A stretch of DNA of 64,000 nucleotides from Costus lasius (lineage: Eukaryota > Streptophyta > Magnoliopsida > Zingiberales > Costaceae): positions 35,755,350 through 35,819,349 of the forward strand of contig CM050452.1 in the NCBI GenBank assembly GCA_027563935.2, in the 5' to 3' direction. This document shows, piece after piece, positions 50,201 to 59,911 of this stretch. How positions within the stretch are numbered: position 1 is the first letter of the stretch; each line of letters begins with the position of its first letter. The notes under the pieces are model-generated. The model worked only from the letters and a program-made list of their open reading frames with translations, had not been told where the DNA came from and ran no database searches. A program made the position numbers and the translations under genes.

Positions 50201-51168
50201 GCAACCCGTGCCCCGTTTCCGACTCGTAGGTCTACCTCATGCTGTCCCACCTGCCTTCTTCTCTTGAGTTCCTGTACATTTGAACAAATGTGAACTCCAC
50301 ATGCAGTGTCCAACACCCATGAAATAGAAGAATATGAAACCATGACTTCCGTCACGAATATACCTGAGCCAGAAGCAACGCTTCCCCTCTTATCTCCTTG
50401 GAGCGCTTTACAGTCCTTTTTCCAGTGACCCAGCTGGCCACAGTGGAAACACCTGTTGTCCTTCGACCGCTTCACCTTCTGTTTCAGAGCCTTGCTGTAA
50501 TTCTTGACAGGGGCCTTGCCCTTCTTCCCCTTCTTCTTGTTCCTAGAAGGAACCATTAAGACAGAGGTTGAAGGCTTTCCCTTCAGAGTTTCCTCAGTGG
50601 TCAAGAGCATATTCAGCAGCTCTGCCGGCGTACAATCGATTTTGTTCATATTAAAATTAATGATGAACGCATCGAAAGAGGGCGGGAGAGACTGCAGAAT
50701 AATATCCACAGCAAGCTCCTGGTTGATGGTATGCCCCAGTTTCTCTAGAGCCTCCTTGTGCCCAATCATCTTGAGCACGTGAGCTCCCACTGGGCTCCCA
50801 TCAGCCAGTTTGCTCTGAAAGAAGAGCTTCGTCAGATTATAGCGTTCTGTCCTCGCCTGTGCAGCATACAGCATCTTGAGGTTCGCTATAATCTCTATAG
50901 CCGACATATCCTCATGCTGACGCTGCAGCGGTGGCGTCATAGACGCTAGCATCAGGCAAGCGACATCAATGCTATCATTGACGTGCTTTTCATAGGCTTC
51001 CCGAACCGCCCTTGCGGCGTTCGGAGCGGGCTGCGGCGGTATCGCCGTCTCGAGGACATACAGTTTCCTCTCTGCCTTAAGAACGATCTTAAGGTGTCCG
51101 AACCAGTCAGAGAAGTTCGGCCCAGCAAACTTCTCCCTTTCCAGTAGGGATCGCACATTGAAGCTCAT
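47283..51168 (-). pseudogene. gag-pol: Copia gag-pol of G, one frameshift and one stop
   Basis: ATG at 51166-51168; Gag, zinc knuckle, protease and most of integrase are open. One extra C near 49376 (GGCCCTG for AGCCTG) shifts the frame just after the integrase Glu motif (MVRSMMSQ) and leads to a stop at 49279. The RT and RNase H frame continues to TAA at 47598-47600, which replaces the Glu of AAS-E-ASKEA near the RNase H end (GAA to TAA). RT motifs, including YVDDILIIG, are intact but unreachable without a frame change. Length 3,886 nt against 3,885 in F. Gag and protease could be produced; a full Pol could not. Confidence 0.93.
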
Positions 51169-51467
51169 GGTGTTCGTTGCTGCAGGAATCTACAACAAGC
51201 AAGAACAGCAAGGTCAGTATCAATGTTCAGAATCAATCCAGGACTTAAGAAAGATTCTTTTCTCACTATTTTGTCTGACTGAAAAATCCAGTAAACAGTC
51301 CGAAAGAGTAACACTCTTTTAGTGAGATGGGATCCAGATTTCATACTTGGTCTCCGCGTCCCGCTCAGGCGAGATAAGATGCACAGAGATGACAAGCACT
51401 AATTTCTGGTAGGCTGTCCCAGCCAATCGCCAACCCGTGCGATTCCCCTTCATCTGGGCAATCCAGC

Positions 51468-51501
51468 AGACTGTGCCAACTGAGTTGGTACAACACAGTC
51501 T
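51468..51501 (-). promoter_or_regulatory. Leader hairpin B of G
   Basis: AGACTGTG/CACAGTCT stem around CCAACTGAGTTGG. Confidence 0.5.
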
Positions 51502-51680
51502 CTGATCCTACAGATGGCTGCCTCCATGTGCTACCATATGCGCCACATATGCAGCCTACATGGTCAAGCTGACCTGACCTACTCCCTGGACCACCACGTG
51601 CTATGCTGAGCAACGAGAGGGGATAAATCCCAACTCTGTAACACGCAGGTGAAATCCAGCACCGTCTGAAGATAGATGGA

Positions 51681-51706
51681 CGTGCCCACTGAGTGGGTTC
51701 AACACG
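51681..51706 (-). promoter_or_regulatory. Leader hairpin A of G
   Basis: CGTG/CACG stem around CCCACTGAGTGGG. Confidence 0.5.
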
Positions 51707-52810
51707 GCTCCAACGATAGTCAGAACGGCGAGGTTTCGCGTCAGAAGGCTTACGAGCTTGATATATTAGCGTTGGATTTTAACGGTCTTTTATCTTCTTC
51801 ACTATCATGCAAGTCCTATGGTGATAGCAGAAGATAAACTTAAACATGCAATTCTAATTATTTAAACAATAAATAGAAAGCATGATCTTATGTGGTAAAA
51901 GCCCATGAACCCTAGTAAGACCTTAATTTTCCTTAAGTCTTCACTTGAGCTCTTTTGCATCTCATCTGGTCCAACCCAGGGCCCTAGCGCCAAGAGCACC
52001 TCAGGTACGCCACCAGCTGAATGCTCCTTTGGGATGTGTGCATTTGTGCTCTTGTCTAATCAAATACAATTTGATCTATCTAGACAAGCTTTGACTCGCA
52101 GGTCAAATATACAATAAATTAATGAAAAAGTGATTCGCAGACCACAATAAATTTAACTTATAAATTACCAGGCACGCAGGCCCCAGCACAGCACACAATA
52201 GGGCAACCCACATAAGACTAAATAAACAAGCATATGGTTCAATCAACATGTGATCCAATCAGGAAATAAAATTTTTTTTTTTTTGAAAATACCCCATGGC
52301 ATCAATTTTAATTTCCTTATGAGCCCTATAACCTTACAATGGTCCATTGATGGGGATCCACTCATCCATCTAGTTAGATCCTTTGCCCTTGCATGCACCG
52401 AGTCCTAACTGACCCGTGTTGACCTAATGGTCAACCATGCATGCGCCAAGGGCTGAACCACCCTCATGAGTTTTGGCAAGCGGGTGTGACCCCGGGCCTA
52501 ACTCATGTGTGTTCAATAGTGTCTCAACCAGACCTCGCTACACGCCCTAGATGCAGTCAACCCATAGCCACCTTGTGCTTGCGCACAGGTGCTATCAGGT
52601 CAACCCATCTAGGCTGTCAGATGGTCTGATCAGACTAGTTGGATCTAACCTAGAAGATGCTTTCAACCCTATCAACCCATCTAAGGATTTAATATAGTGG
52701 CACCTTAGATCTAATCATGCGCGCAAGATATAATTTTTGGAAAACTTCTAGAACATGCGCAAACAAACAAACAAACAACATGCTTGCAAGTTGATAACCC
52801 TTAGATCTAA

Positions 52811-52870
52811 GGGGGTCCCCTTCAAGGGGGAGCGCAAACTTTAAGGGGGTCCCCTTCAAGGGGGAGCGCA
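52811..52870 (-). repeat. Duplicated U5-like hairpin motif in G leader
   Basis: Two copies of GGGGTCCCCTTCAAGGGGGA plus GCGCA, matching the U5 end of element D. Same arrangement as in F and H. Confidence 0.75.
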
Positions 52871-52882
52871 TACTTCATCTAA

Positions 52883-53040
52883 CCATGATACAAGCGCAAA
52901 TTGATGTAAGCATGATACAAGCGCAACTTCATGTAAGCATGATACAAGCGCAACTTCATGTAAGCATGATACAAGCGCAAATTGATGTAAGCATGATACA
53001 AGCGCAACTTCATGTAAGCATGATACAAGCGCAACTACAT
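52883..53040 (-). repeat. 27-bp minisatellite in G leader
   Basis: Six tandem units built on CATGATACAAGCGCAACTTC; starts at 52883, 52911, 52938, 52965, 52992 and 53019. Two unit variants alternate (ACTTCATG and AATTGATG). Confidence 0.93.
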
Positions 53041-53143
53041 GTAAACAAAGCATACATCAAGTAAAAGTAAGCGCAACATGTATGGATCACAAGGACTTGA
53101 AGCAATCATATAGATCATATCAAGAACCACCTCTGATACCAAT

Positions 53144-54790
53144 TGAAGGAACCCCTAGTTCAAAGGGGGGAGAAACCCTAAACTTGCGATTCTAACAAGC
53201 ATGGCGAAAAGGGTTTCTAAACAAGATCGAATATGATAACTATATGATCAACTTGAAGTTATGAGAACTCATACCAAAGCCATGAAGAGGGTGGCGGCTT
53301 GGAAGCAAGAGATCAAAGTAGGTCTCCTCTTCAAGTTCACACACAAGATGAGGGGTGGCTACCCTTTAGGATCTTCCTTGTGCTAGCAAGAGATCCCAAT
53401 GTCCTTGTCGTGTGTTGAGATGCGCTTGGCCGAGAGCTACCGTCTCCAAGAATCCTCTTTCGTCCAACGAAGATGACAATTCAGTAAAACCGATTTGCGT
53501 TAAGCCTTCTCCAATCAAGTCATGGCGTTACACTTCCATAAATGGAAGGTTTTCAAGCCATGCGCTCACTTGAAGGAAAAACCGCCCAACAAGCCTTTAC
53601 ACCTTGAACCATACGTTCACACATGTGAACCGGTTCAAGTCAATTAGGTTCAACCCAATTCGGTTCATTAAACCAGCCCAAGCCATGGTCTAGATCTCTT
53701 TGCACCAAATGGTTCAAGATCTAACCATTCATCTCTTGATGCTCTTGATCTCTATGATCTAGCATCCAAACTCTCGATCGAAGCTTACCGATCTCAAGCC
53801 CCAATCAATCAAACATGATCAGACTAGATCTCACTTACAATCAGAGTCTGAACTCGTTTAAACTGAGTCTAAACAGTTCAGTCCACACGATCTGACTTAA
53901 GTAAGCCATATCATCAAATTGTGCGACCCTGAGGGTTTCCTCTAAATGTCGGTAACGATAACTTACGTTATCACGATCAGTGAGGGGTATCTAGCAACAC
54001 ATCACTGTCTCCCGATATAAAGGAAAGAGTCTTCCAAGACTCCACCCAAACCATAGCACAAGTGTGAATCAACTCACTTGGCATACATGTGTCCTTTGCC
54101 ACTGGATGTTCTTATTGGACAAGCGGGTCAAGCTTGTAACTCCAATATGATGAGCATGATTAGATCAGATGAACATAGTCATCTGGGTATGGCATACACT
54201 TCCTCAATCATCTCATATCGGGGGGGCCCCTTAGAACATCACACTCCTTGAACAAGGAGACGGCAATCCTTTATCTATCACAAGAGCCCTAACCTGACTC
54301 AAGCTCACCATCCAAGATAGTCTATAATCATTATGTTTCAAATGATATTGAACTACCTCAAAACAATGACAATCATCATTTAGAAACACAAGTGATCTCA
54401 AGTCAAAGGACATGTGCCACTTGCTGCTTATAAGGATCATTCACATTGTGACAAGCAATGGAATATCCCAGTAGGGTCTGTCCAGTACATCCAATGTACC
54501 CATGAGTCTACATCTTATTCCATGCTCGAAGCATCCTATAAGATTAGCACACATATTAGTCTCAATCATATCAAGGCTGTCTCATGTTCACCAAGATATC
54601 TCGACTAAGGACATATAGACTGTCAGCCTAGCTGAACAGCTTTGAGACATTATTCAGAAGTACACTTATTACAGCAGACAAGGTAACAACCTGAATAATA
54701 ACCATGCCTTTATAAACACAACAGTTTATTACATGATACTATTACAATCCCAAAGGCCTCAAACATTAGCCTTAAGGGCATACCCCAACA
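53144..54790 (-). repeat. 5' LTR of copia G
   Basis: 1,647 bp, next to the primer site; nearly identical to 45615-47262. Confidence 0.95.
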
Positions 54791-56151
54791 GACAGACCCT
54801 ACTAGGATATTCAGTTGCTTGTCACAATGTGAATAATCCTTGAGTGCAACAAGTGGCACATTTCCTCTGACTTGAGATCACTTGTGTTTTCTAAATGATG
54901 ATTGTCATTTTTTTGAGGTAGTTCAATATCATTTGAGACATAATGATTATAGACTATCTTGGATAATGAGCTTGAGTCATGTTAGGGCACTAGTGATAGA
55001 CATAGGATTGCCGTCTCCTTGTTTAAGGAGTGTGATGTTCTAAAGGGGCCCCCTGGATGAGATGATTGAGAAAGTGTATGGCCAAACCCAGGTGACAGTG
55101 TTCATCTGATCTAATCATGCTCATCATATTGGAGCTACAAGCTTGACACGCTTGTCCAATAAGAACATCCAGTGGCAAAGGAAGTATGCATGCCCTGTGA
55201 ATTGGATTCACACTTGTGCTGTGGTTTGGGTGTAGTCTTGGAAGACTCTTTTCTTTATACCGGGAGACAGTGATGTGTTGCTAGATACCCCTCACTGATC
55301 GTGATAACGTGGGTTATCGTTACCGACATTTAAAGGAAACCCTCAGGGTCGCACAATTTGATGATATGGCTTACTTAAGTCAGATCGTGTGGACTGAATT
55401 GTTCGAGATCAGTTTAAAGGGATTTAATCTCTGATTGTAAGTGAGATCTAGTCTGATCATGTATGATTGATTAGAGCTTGAGATCGGTAAGCTTCGATCG
55501 AGAGAATAGATGCTAGATCAGTGAGATCAGAAGCATTAAGAGATCGACGGTTAGATCTGGAGCCTTAGGGTTTAATTTGATCTAGACCATGTCGCTTGGC
55601 TTATTTGGTCTTTGAACCAGACCAAGATGAACCGGCTCATGGATGAGCGAGTGGTTCAAAATAAGAGGAGAGATTTGCGACTTGTGAACGTTGAGACGTG
55701 TTTGCTATTTTTAGATAGCATGTCTCTTACGTGACCACATCTCACGTTGGCTCTATGGTCGCTCATCACTCTCGCCTCTTGCCTCTTCTCGTGTGGCTTG
55801 CTCTCTCGTGAAGAAGAGTTTTGACGAAAAGAAGGAGGAAATCGCTAAGCAAGTTTTTCTCTTCCCTTCATACGATTGTGATACTTGGACGATCCTTGCT
55901 AGCACAAGGGACGACAAGAAGAAGCACATTCTCATCTTGTGTGTGACGATTTGGAGAAGATCTCGTTTGATCTTTGCTTCCAAGGCGCCATCTAGAAATG
56001 GCCATGGTATGAATCGCATTCATTCTTGTTTACAAGTTATATCAAAGTTAATCATACTTCATGCACCGATTCTATGAAACCCTAGTATCCGCTGCCCATG
56101 TTTCTGTTTGCGCCACTTTAAGGTTTTTCCCCCTTAGTAAGGGGACTTTCA
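54791..56151 (+). repeat. 5' LTR of copia X, second part
   Basis: After G's duplication (54791-54795) the LTR runs to ...GGGACTTTCA at 56151, giving 1,669 bp in total for X's LTR. The GATAAC...GTTATC palindrome has spacer GTGG here. It also encodes the usual shadow ORFs. Confidence 0.9.
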
Positions 56152-56341
56152 ATTGGTATCAGAGCAAAGGTTAACGCATGTTTTTATCATTGCTTAATGC
56201 TTGGTCTTCATGTTTGATCCATATTTGTGCATATGCTTAGATCTACATGACATGCGAAAGTGTTATGATAGTTTTTATCATCTTGCGAAAATACATCTAT
56301 TATGTATGTTTCTATCTTTTGCGCATGTTTGATGTGTTGGC
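56152..56341 (+). other. Start of the X leader with primer site
   Basis: Primer site TGGTATCAGAGC at 56154-56165, then 176 bases of leader up to TTGGC (56337-56341), the expected target duplication of H. No gene. Confidence 0.88.
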
Positions 56342-58033
56342 TGTTGGGGTATGCCCTTAAGGCTAATGTTTGAGGCCTTGGGATTGTAAAAGTATCATGT
56401 AATAAACTTTTATGTTAATAAAGGCATGGTTGTTATTCAGGTTGTTACCTTATCTGCTGTAATAAGTGTACTTCTGAATAATGTCTCAAAGCTGTTCAGC
56501 TAGGCTGACAGGCTCTATGTCCTTAGTCGAGATATCTTGGTGAACCTGAGACAGCCTTGATATGATTGAGACTAATATGGGTGCTAATCTTATAGGATGC
56601 TTCGAGCATGGAATAAGATGTAGACTCATGGGTACATTGGATGTACTGGACAGACCCTACTGGGATATTCCATTGCTTGTCACAATGTGAATGATCCTTG
56701 TATGCAGCAAGTGGCACATGTCCTTTGACTTGAGATCACTTGTGTTTCTAAATGATGATTGTCATTGTCTTGAGGTAGTTCAATATCATTTGAAACATAA
56801 TGATTATAGACTATCTTGGATGGTGAGCTTGAATCAGGTTAGGGCACTTGTGATAGATAGAGGATTGCCGTCTCCTTGTTTAAGGAGTGTGATGTTCTAT
56901 AGGGCCCCCCTATATGAGATGATTGAGGAAGTGTATGGCCATACCCAGATGACTATGATCATCTGATCTAATCATGCTCATCATATTGGAGTTACAGGCT
57001 TGACATGCTTGTCCAATAAGAACATCCAGTGGCAAAAGACATTTGTATGCCTTGTGAGTTTGATTCACACTTGTGCTATGGTTTGGGTGTAGTCTTGGAA
57101 GACTCTTTCCTTTATATCGGGAGACAGTGATGTGTTGCTAGATACCCCTCACTGATCGTGATAACGTAAGTTATCGTTACCGACATTTGAAGGAAACCCT
57201 TAGGGTCGCACAATATGATGATATGGCTTACTTGAGTCAGATCGTGTGGACTGAATTCTTTGGGTTCAGTTTAAAGGGGTTTTAATCTCTGATTGTAAGT
57301 GAGATCTGGTCTGATCATGTTTGATTGATTAGGACTTGAGATCGGTAAGCTTCGATCGAGAGAGATGATGCCAGATCGGAGAGATCAGGGGCATCAGGAG
57401 ATGAATGGTTAGATCATGAGCCTTGGGGTTCAATTTGGTCTAGACCTATTGGCTTGAGCTCTTTCGGTTTGGTTTATTGAACCGAATTGATTGGAACGTT
57501 TTAGATTGAACCGGTTCACAATTGTGAACGCATGGTTCAATGCTAAAATGCGTTTGGGTTGAGTTGAGCGCATGGACTTGATGAGCTTCCAATTATGGAA
57601 TGTCATCAAGGGCCGGTTTCACTTTCAATGCCAAAAACGCATATGCGTTTTGCTCCTTTCTTCTCAACGCATTCTTGGACTTTCGTGGGAGTGTGGTGTG
57701 GACGACGAAAAGGAGTGTTGCGCAAGAGGAGCTCTCGGCCAAGCTTGATCCTTCTTCATCCCTTTCCATTCGAATAGATTCCTTGGGTGACTTGCTAGCA
57801 CAAGCGACGCCAAGGAGTGAGCCAACTTCTTCTTGTGTGTGGCACACTTTGGAGGAGACCTAACTTGATCTCTTCTTCCAAGCCGAATTCCAAGTCCATG
57901 GCATTGGTATGATTTCTAGCTTCAAGTTGATCATATGTTTTCATATCCGATCTTGATTTGAAACCCTTTTTCCGCAAAGCTTGTTAGAATCGCAAGTTTA
58001 GGGTTTCTCCCCCTTAGATTAGGGGTTGCTTCA
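56342..58033 (+). repeat. 5' LTR of copia H
   Basis: 1,692 bp, TGTTGGGGTATGCCC...GGGGTTGCTTCA. The U5 end hairpin is CCCCCTTAGATTAGGGG. Primer site two bases on. Confidence 0.95.
57090..57175 (+). promoter_or_regulatory. Candidate promoter in H 5' LTR
   Basis: AGTCTTGGAAGACT (57090-57103), TTTATAT (57110-57116) and GATAAC-GTAA-GTTATC (57160-57175). Same order and spacing as in F and S. The TATA assignment is inference. Confidence 0.45.
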
Positions 58034-58035
58034 AT

Positions 58036-58047
58036 TGGTATCAGAGC
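58036..58047 (+). other. Primer-binding site of H
   Basis: TGGTATCAGAGC, complementary to initiator tRNA-Met, two bases after the LTR. Confidence 0.93.
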
Positions 58048-58134
58048 TAGGCTCATGATATGATCGATATGATTGCTTTAAGTATTGGTGATCCATACAT
58101 GTTGCGCTTACTTTTTCTTGAGGCATGCTTTGTT

Positions 58135-58214
58135 TTCATGAAGTTGCGCTTGTATCATATGTTCATGAAGTTGGCGCTTGTATCATATGTTCATGAAGTT
58201 GGCGCTTGTATCAT
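58135..58214 (+). repeat. Minisatellite in H leader
   Basis: About three units of TTCATGAAGTTGGCGCTTGT plus eight bases (period 27-28). Same core as the antisense arrays in F and G. Confidence 0.88.
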
Positions 58215-58228
58215 GCTTAGATGAAGTA

Positions 58229-58287
58229 TGCGCTCCCCCTTGAAGGGGACCCCCTAAAGTATGCGCTCCCCCTTGAAGGGGACCCCC
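58229..58287 (+). repeat. Duplicated U5-like hairpin motif in H leader
   Basis: Two copies of TGCGCTCCCCCTTGAAGGGG followed by ACCCCCT. It is the reverse complement of the motif in the antisense F and G leaders. Confidence 0.75.
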
Positions 58288-59372
58288 TTAGATCTAAGGG
58301 TTATCAAGCATGTTGTTTGTTTATATGCGCATGTTCAAAAGGTTTTCTAAAACTTACATCTTGCGCGCTTGATTAGATCTAAGGTGCCACTACATTAAAT
58401 CCTTAGATGGGTTGATGGGGTTGAAGGCATCATCTAGTATAGATCAAGCTAGTCTGATCAGACCATCTGACAGCCTAGATGGGTCGACCAGATAGCACCT
58501 GTGCGCAAGCACGAGGTGGCTATAGGTTGACTGCATCAACGGCGTGTAGCGAGGTCTGGTTGAGACATCTACTGAACACACATGAGTTAGGCCCGGGGTC
58601 ACACCCGCTTGCCAAAACTCATGAGGGTGGTTCAGCCCTTGGGGCATGCATGGTTGACCATTAGGTCAACTCGGGTCAGTTAGGACTCGGTGCATGCAAG
58701 GGCAAAAGATCTAACTAGATGGATGAGTGGATCCCCATCAATGGACCATTGTAAGGTTGTAGGACTCATAAGGAAATTAAATTGATGCCATGGGGATTTT
58801 CAAAAATTTAATTTCTTGAATGGATCACATGTTGATTGAACCATATTCTTGTTTATTTAGTCTTATGTGGGTTGCCCTATTGTGTGCTGTGCTGGGGCCT
58901 GCGTGCCTGGGTTTAAACTTGTAAATTAATTTGTGATCTGCGAATCACATTTGTATTTAATTTATAATGTATAATTGACCTGTGAGTCAAACCTTGTCTA
59001 GATAGATCAAATGTACTTTGATTAGACAAGAGTACAAATGCACACATCCCAAAGGGGCATTCAGCTGGTGGCGCACCTGAGGTGCTCTTGGCGCTAGGGC
59101 CCTAGGTTGGACCAGATGAGATGCCATGGAGCTCAAGTGAAGACTTAAGTAAAATTAAGGTCTTACTAGGGTTCATGGGCTTTTACCACATAAGATCATG
59201 CTTTCTACTTATTGCTAATAATTAGAATTGCATGTTTAAGTTTATCTTCTGCTATAGCCATAGGATTGCCTGATAGTAAGAAGATAAAAGACCGTTAAAA
59301 TCCAAACGCTAACATATCAAGCTCGATAAGCCTTCTGACGCGAAACCTCACCTTTCTGACTATCGTTGGAGC

Positions 59373-59398
59373 CGTGTTGAACCCACTCAGTGGGCACG
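59373..59398 (+). promoter_or_regulatory. Leader hairpin A of H
   Basis: CGTG (59373-59376) pairs with CACG (59395-59398) around TTGAA and the palindrome CCCACTCAGTGGG (59382-59394). Confidence 0.5.
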
Positions 59399-59465
59399 TC
59401 CATCTATCTTCAGACGGTGCTGGATTTCACCTGCGTGTTACAGAGTTGGGATTTATCCCCTCTCG

Positions 59466-59714
59466 TTGCTCAGCATAGCACGTGGTGGTCCAGGGAGTAG
59501 GTCGGGTCAGCTTGACCATGTAGGCTACATATGTGGCGCATATGGTAGCACATGGAGGCAGCCATCTCTGGGATCAGAGACTGTGTTGTACCAACTCAGT
59601 TGGCACAGTCTGCTGGATTGCCAAGATGAAGGGGAATCGCACGGGTTGGCGATTGGCTGGGACAGCCTACCAGAAATTAATGCTTGTCATCTCTGTGCAT
59701 CTTATCTCGCCTGA
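59466..59714 (+). other. 82-codon leader ORF of H, coding status uncertain
   Basis: Sense ORF about 200 bases upstream of gag, present at the same length in C1, F, G and H, extended to 93 codons in E and shortened to 60 in D. I recognise no domain. It overlaps hairpin B and a second 75-codon ORF in another frame (59533-59760), so conservation may reflect RNA structure or recent common origin. Its ATGs would hinder gag translation unless bypassed or spliced out. Confidence 0.25.
59578..59611 (+). promoter_or_regulatory. Leader hairpin B of H
   Basis: AGACTGTG (59578-59585) pairs with CACAGTCT (59604-59611); inside are TTGTA and the palindrome CCAACTCAGTTGG (59591-59603). Confidence 0.5.
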
Positions 59715-59862
59715 GCGGGACGCGGAGACCAAGTATGAAATCTGGATCCCATCTCACTAAAAGAGTGTTACTCTTTCGGACTGTTTACTGGATTTTTCAG
59801 TCAGACAAAATAGTGAGAAAAGAATCTTTCTTAAGTCCTGGATTGATTCTGAAACATTGATA

Positions 59863-59890
59863 CTGACCTTGCTGTTCTTGCTTGTTGTAG
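59863..59890 (+). promoter_or_regulatory. Splice-acceptor-like site before gag (H)
   Basis: CTGAC (59863-59867), a plant-type branch-point match, then the T-rich run TTGCTGTTCTTGCTTGTTG ending in TAG at 59888-59890. The branch A lies 24 bases before the AG. A second AG (CTGCAG) is at 59895-59900. The gag ATG is at 59912. Confidence 0.42.
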
Positions 59891-59911
59891 ATTCCTGCAG
59901 CAACGAACATC

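Larger units (their letters stand above)
51169..53143 (-). other. Leader of copia G
   Basis: About 1.98 kb, longest of the set because of its minisatellite. It holds the 82-codon leader ORF (51365-51613), both hairpins, a T12-13 run near 52272-52284, two U5-like motifs (52811-52870), the 27-bp array and the primer site (53130-53141, minus strand TGGTATCAGAGG, mismatched only in the twelfth base). No gene recognised. Confidence 0.85.
45615..54790 (-). mobile_element. Copia element G, antisense, full-length, inside X's LTR
   Basis: 9,176 bp with LTRs of 1,648 and 1,647 bp and the exact duplication GACAG (45610-45614 and 54791-54795). X's LTR is continuous once G is removed (ACTGGACAG|ACCCTACTAGG). 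LTR differences by eye: two substitutions (near 46175/53703 and 46401/53929) and one missing C near 54193. Gag-pol has one stop and one frameshift. Confidence 0.95.
45302..56341 (+). mobile_element. Copia element X, sense, 5' end only, interrupted by G and H
   Basis: X starts TGTTGGGGTATGCCC at 45302 inside P's 3' LTR. Its LTR is split by G (45615-54790), resumes at 54791, ends at 56151, and is followed by primer site TGGTATCAGAGC (56154-56165) and 190 bases of leader up to the H insertion at 56342. No coding part of X is in the window; it should lie beyond H. X is older than G and H, which are nested in it. Confidence 0.9.
58034..59911 (+). other. Leader of copia H
   Basis: About 1.88 kb between LTR and gag. 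In order: primer site, minisatellite (58135-58214), two U5-like motifs (58229-58287), a long stretch without recognisable genes, hairpin A, an 82-codon ORF (59466-59714), hairpin B inside that ORF, and a splice-acceptor-like site. GTAAGG at 58751 is a possible donor kept in all copies. Confidence 0.86.

Noticed and set aside
52883..53040. Six regularly spaced repeats that might suggest a CRISPR array
   Set aside because: Units are contiguous 27-bp tandem repeats without distinct spacers, in a plant retrotransposon leader. They form a minisatellite.
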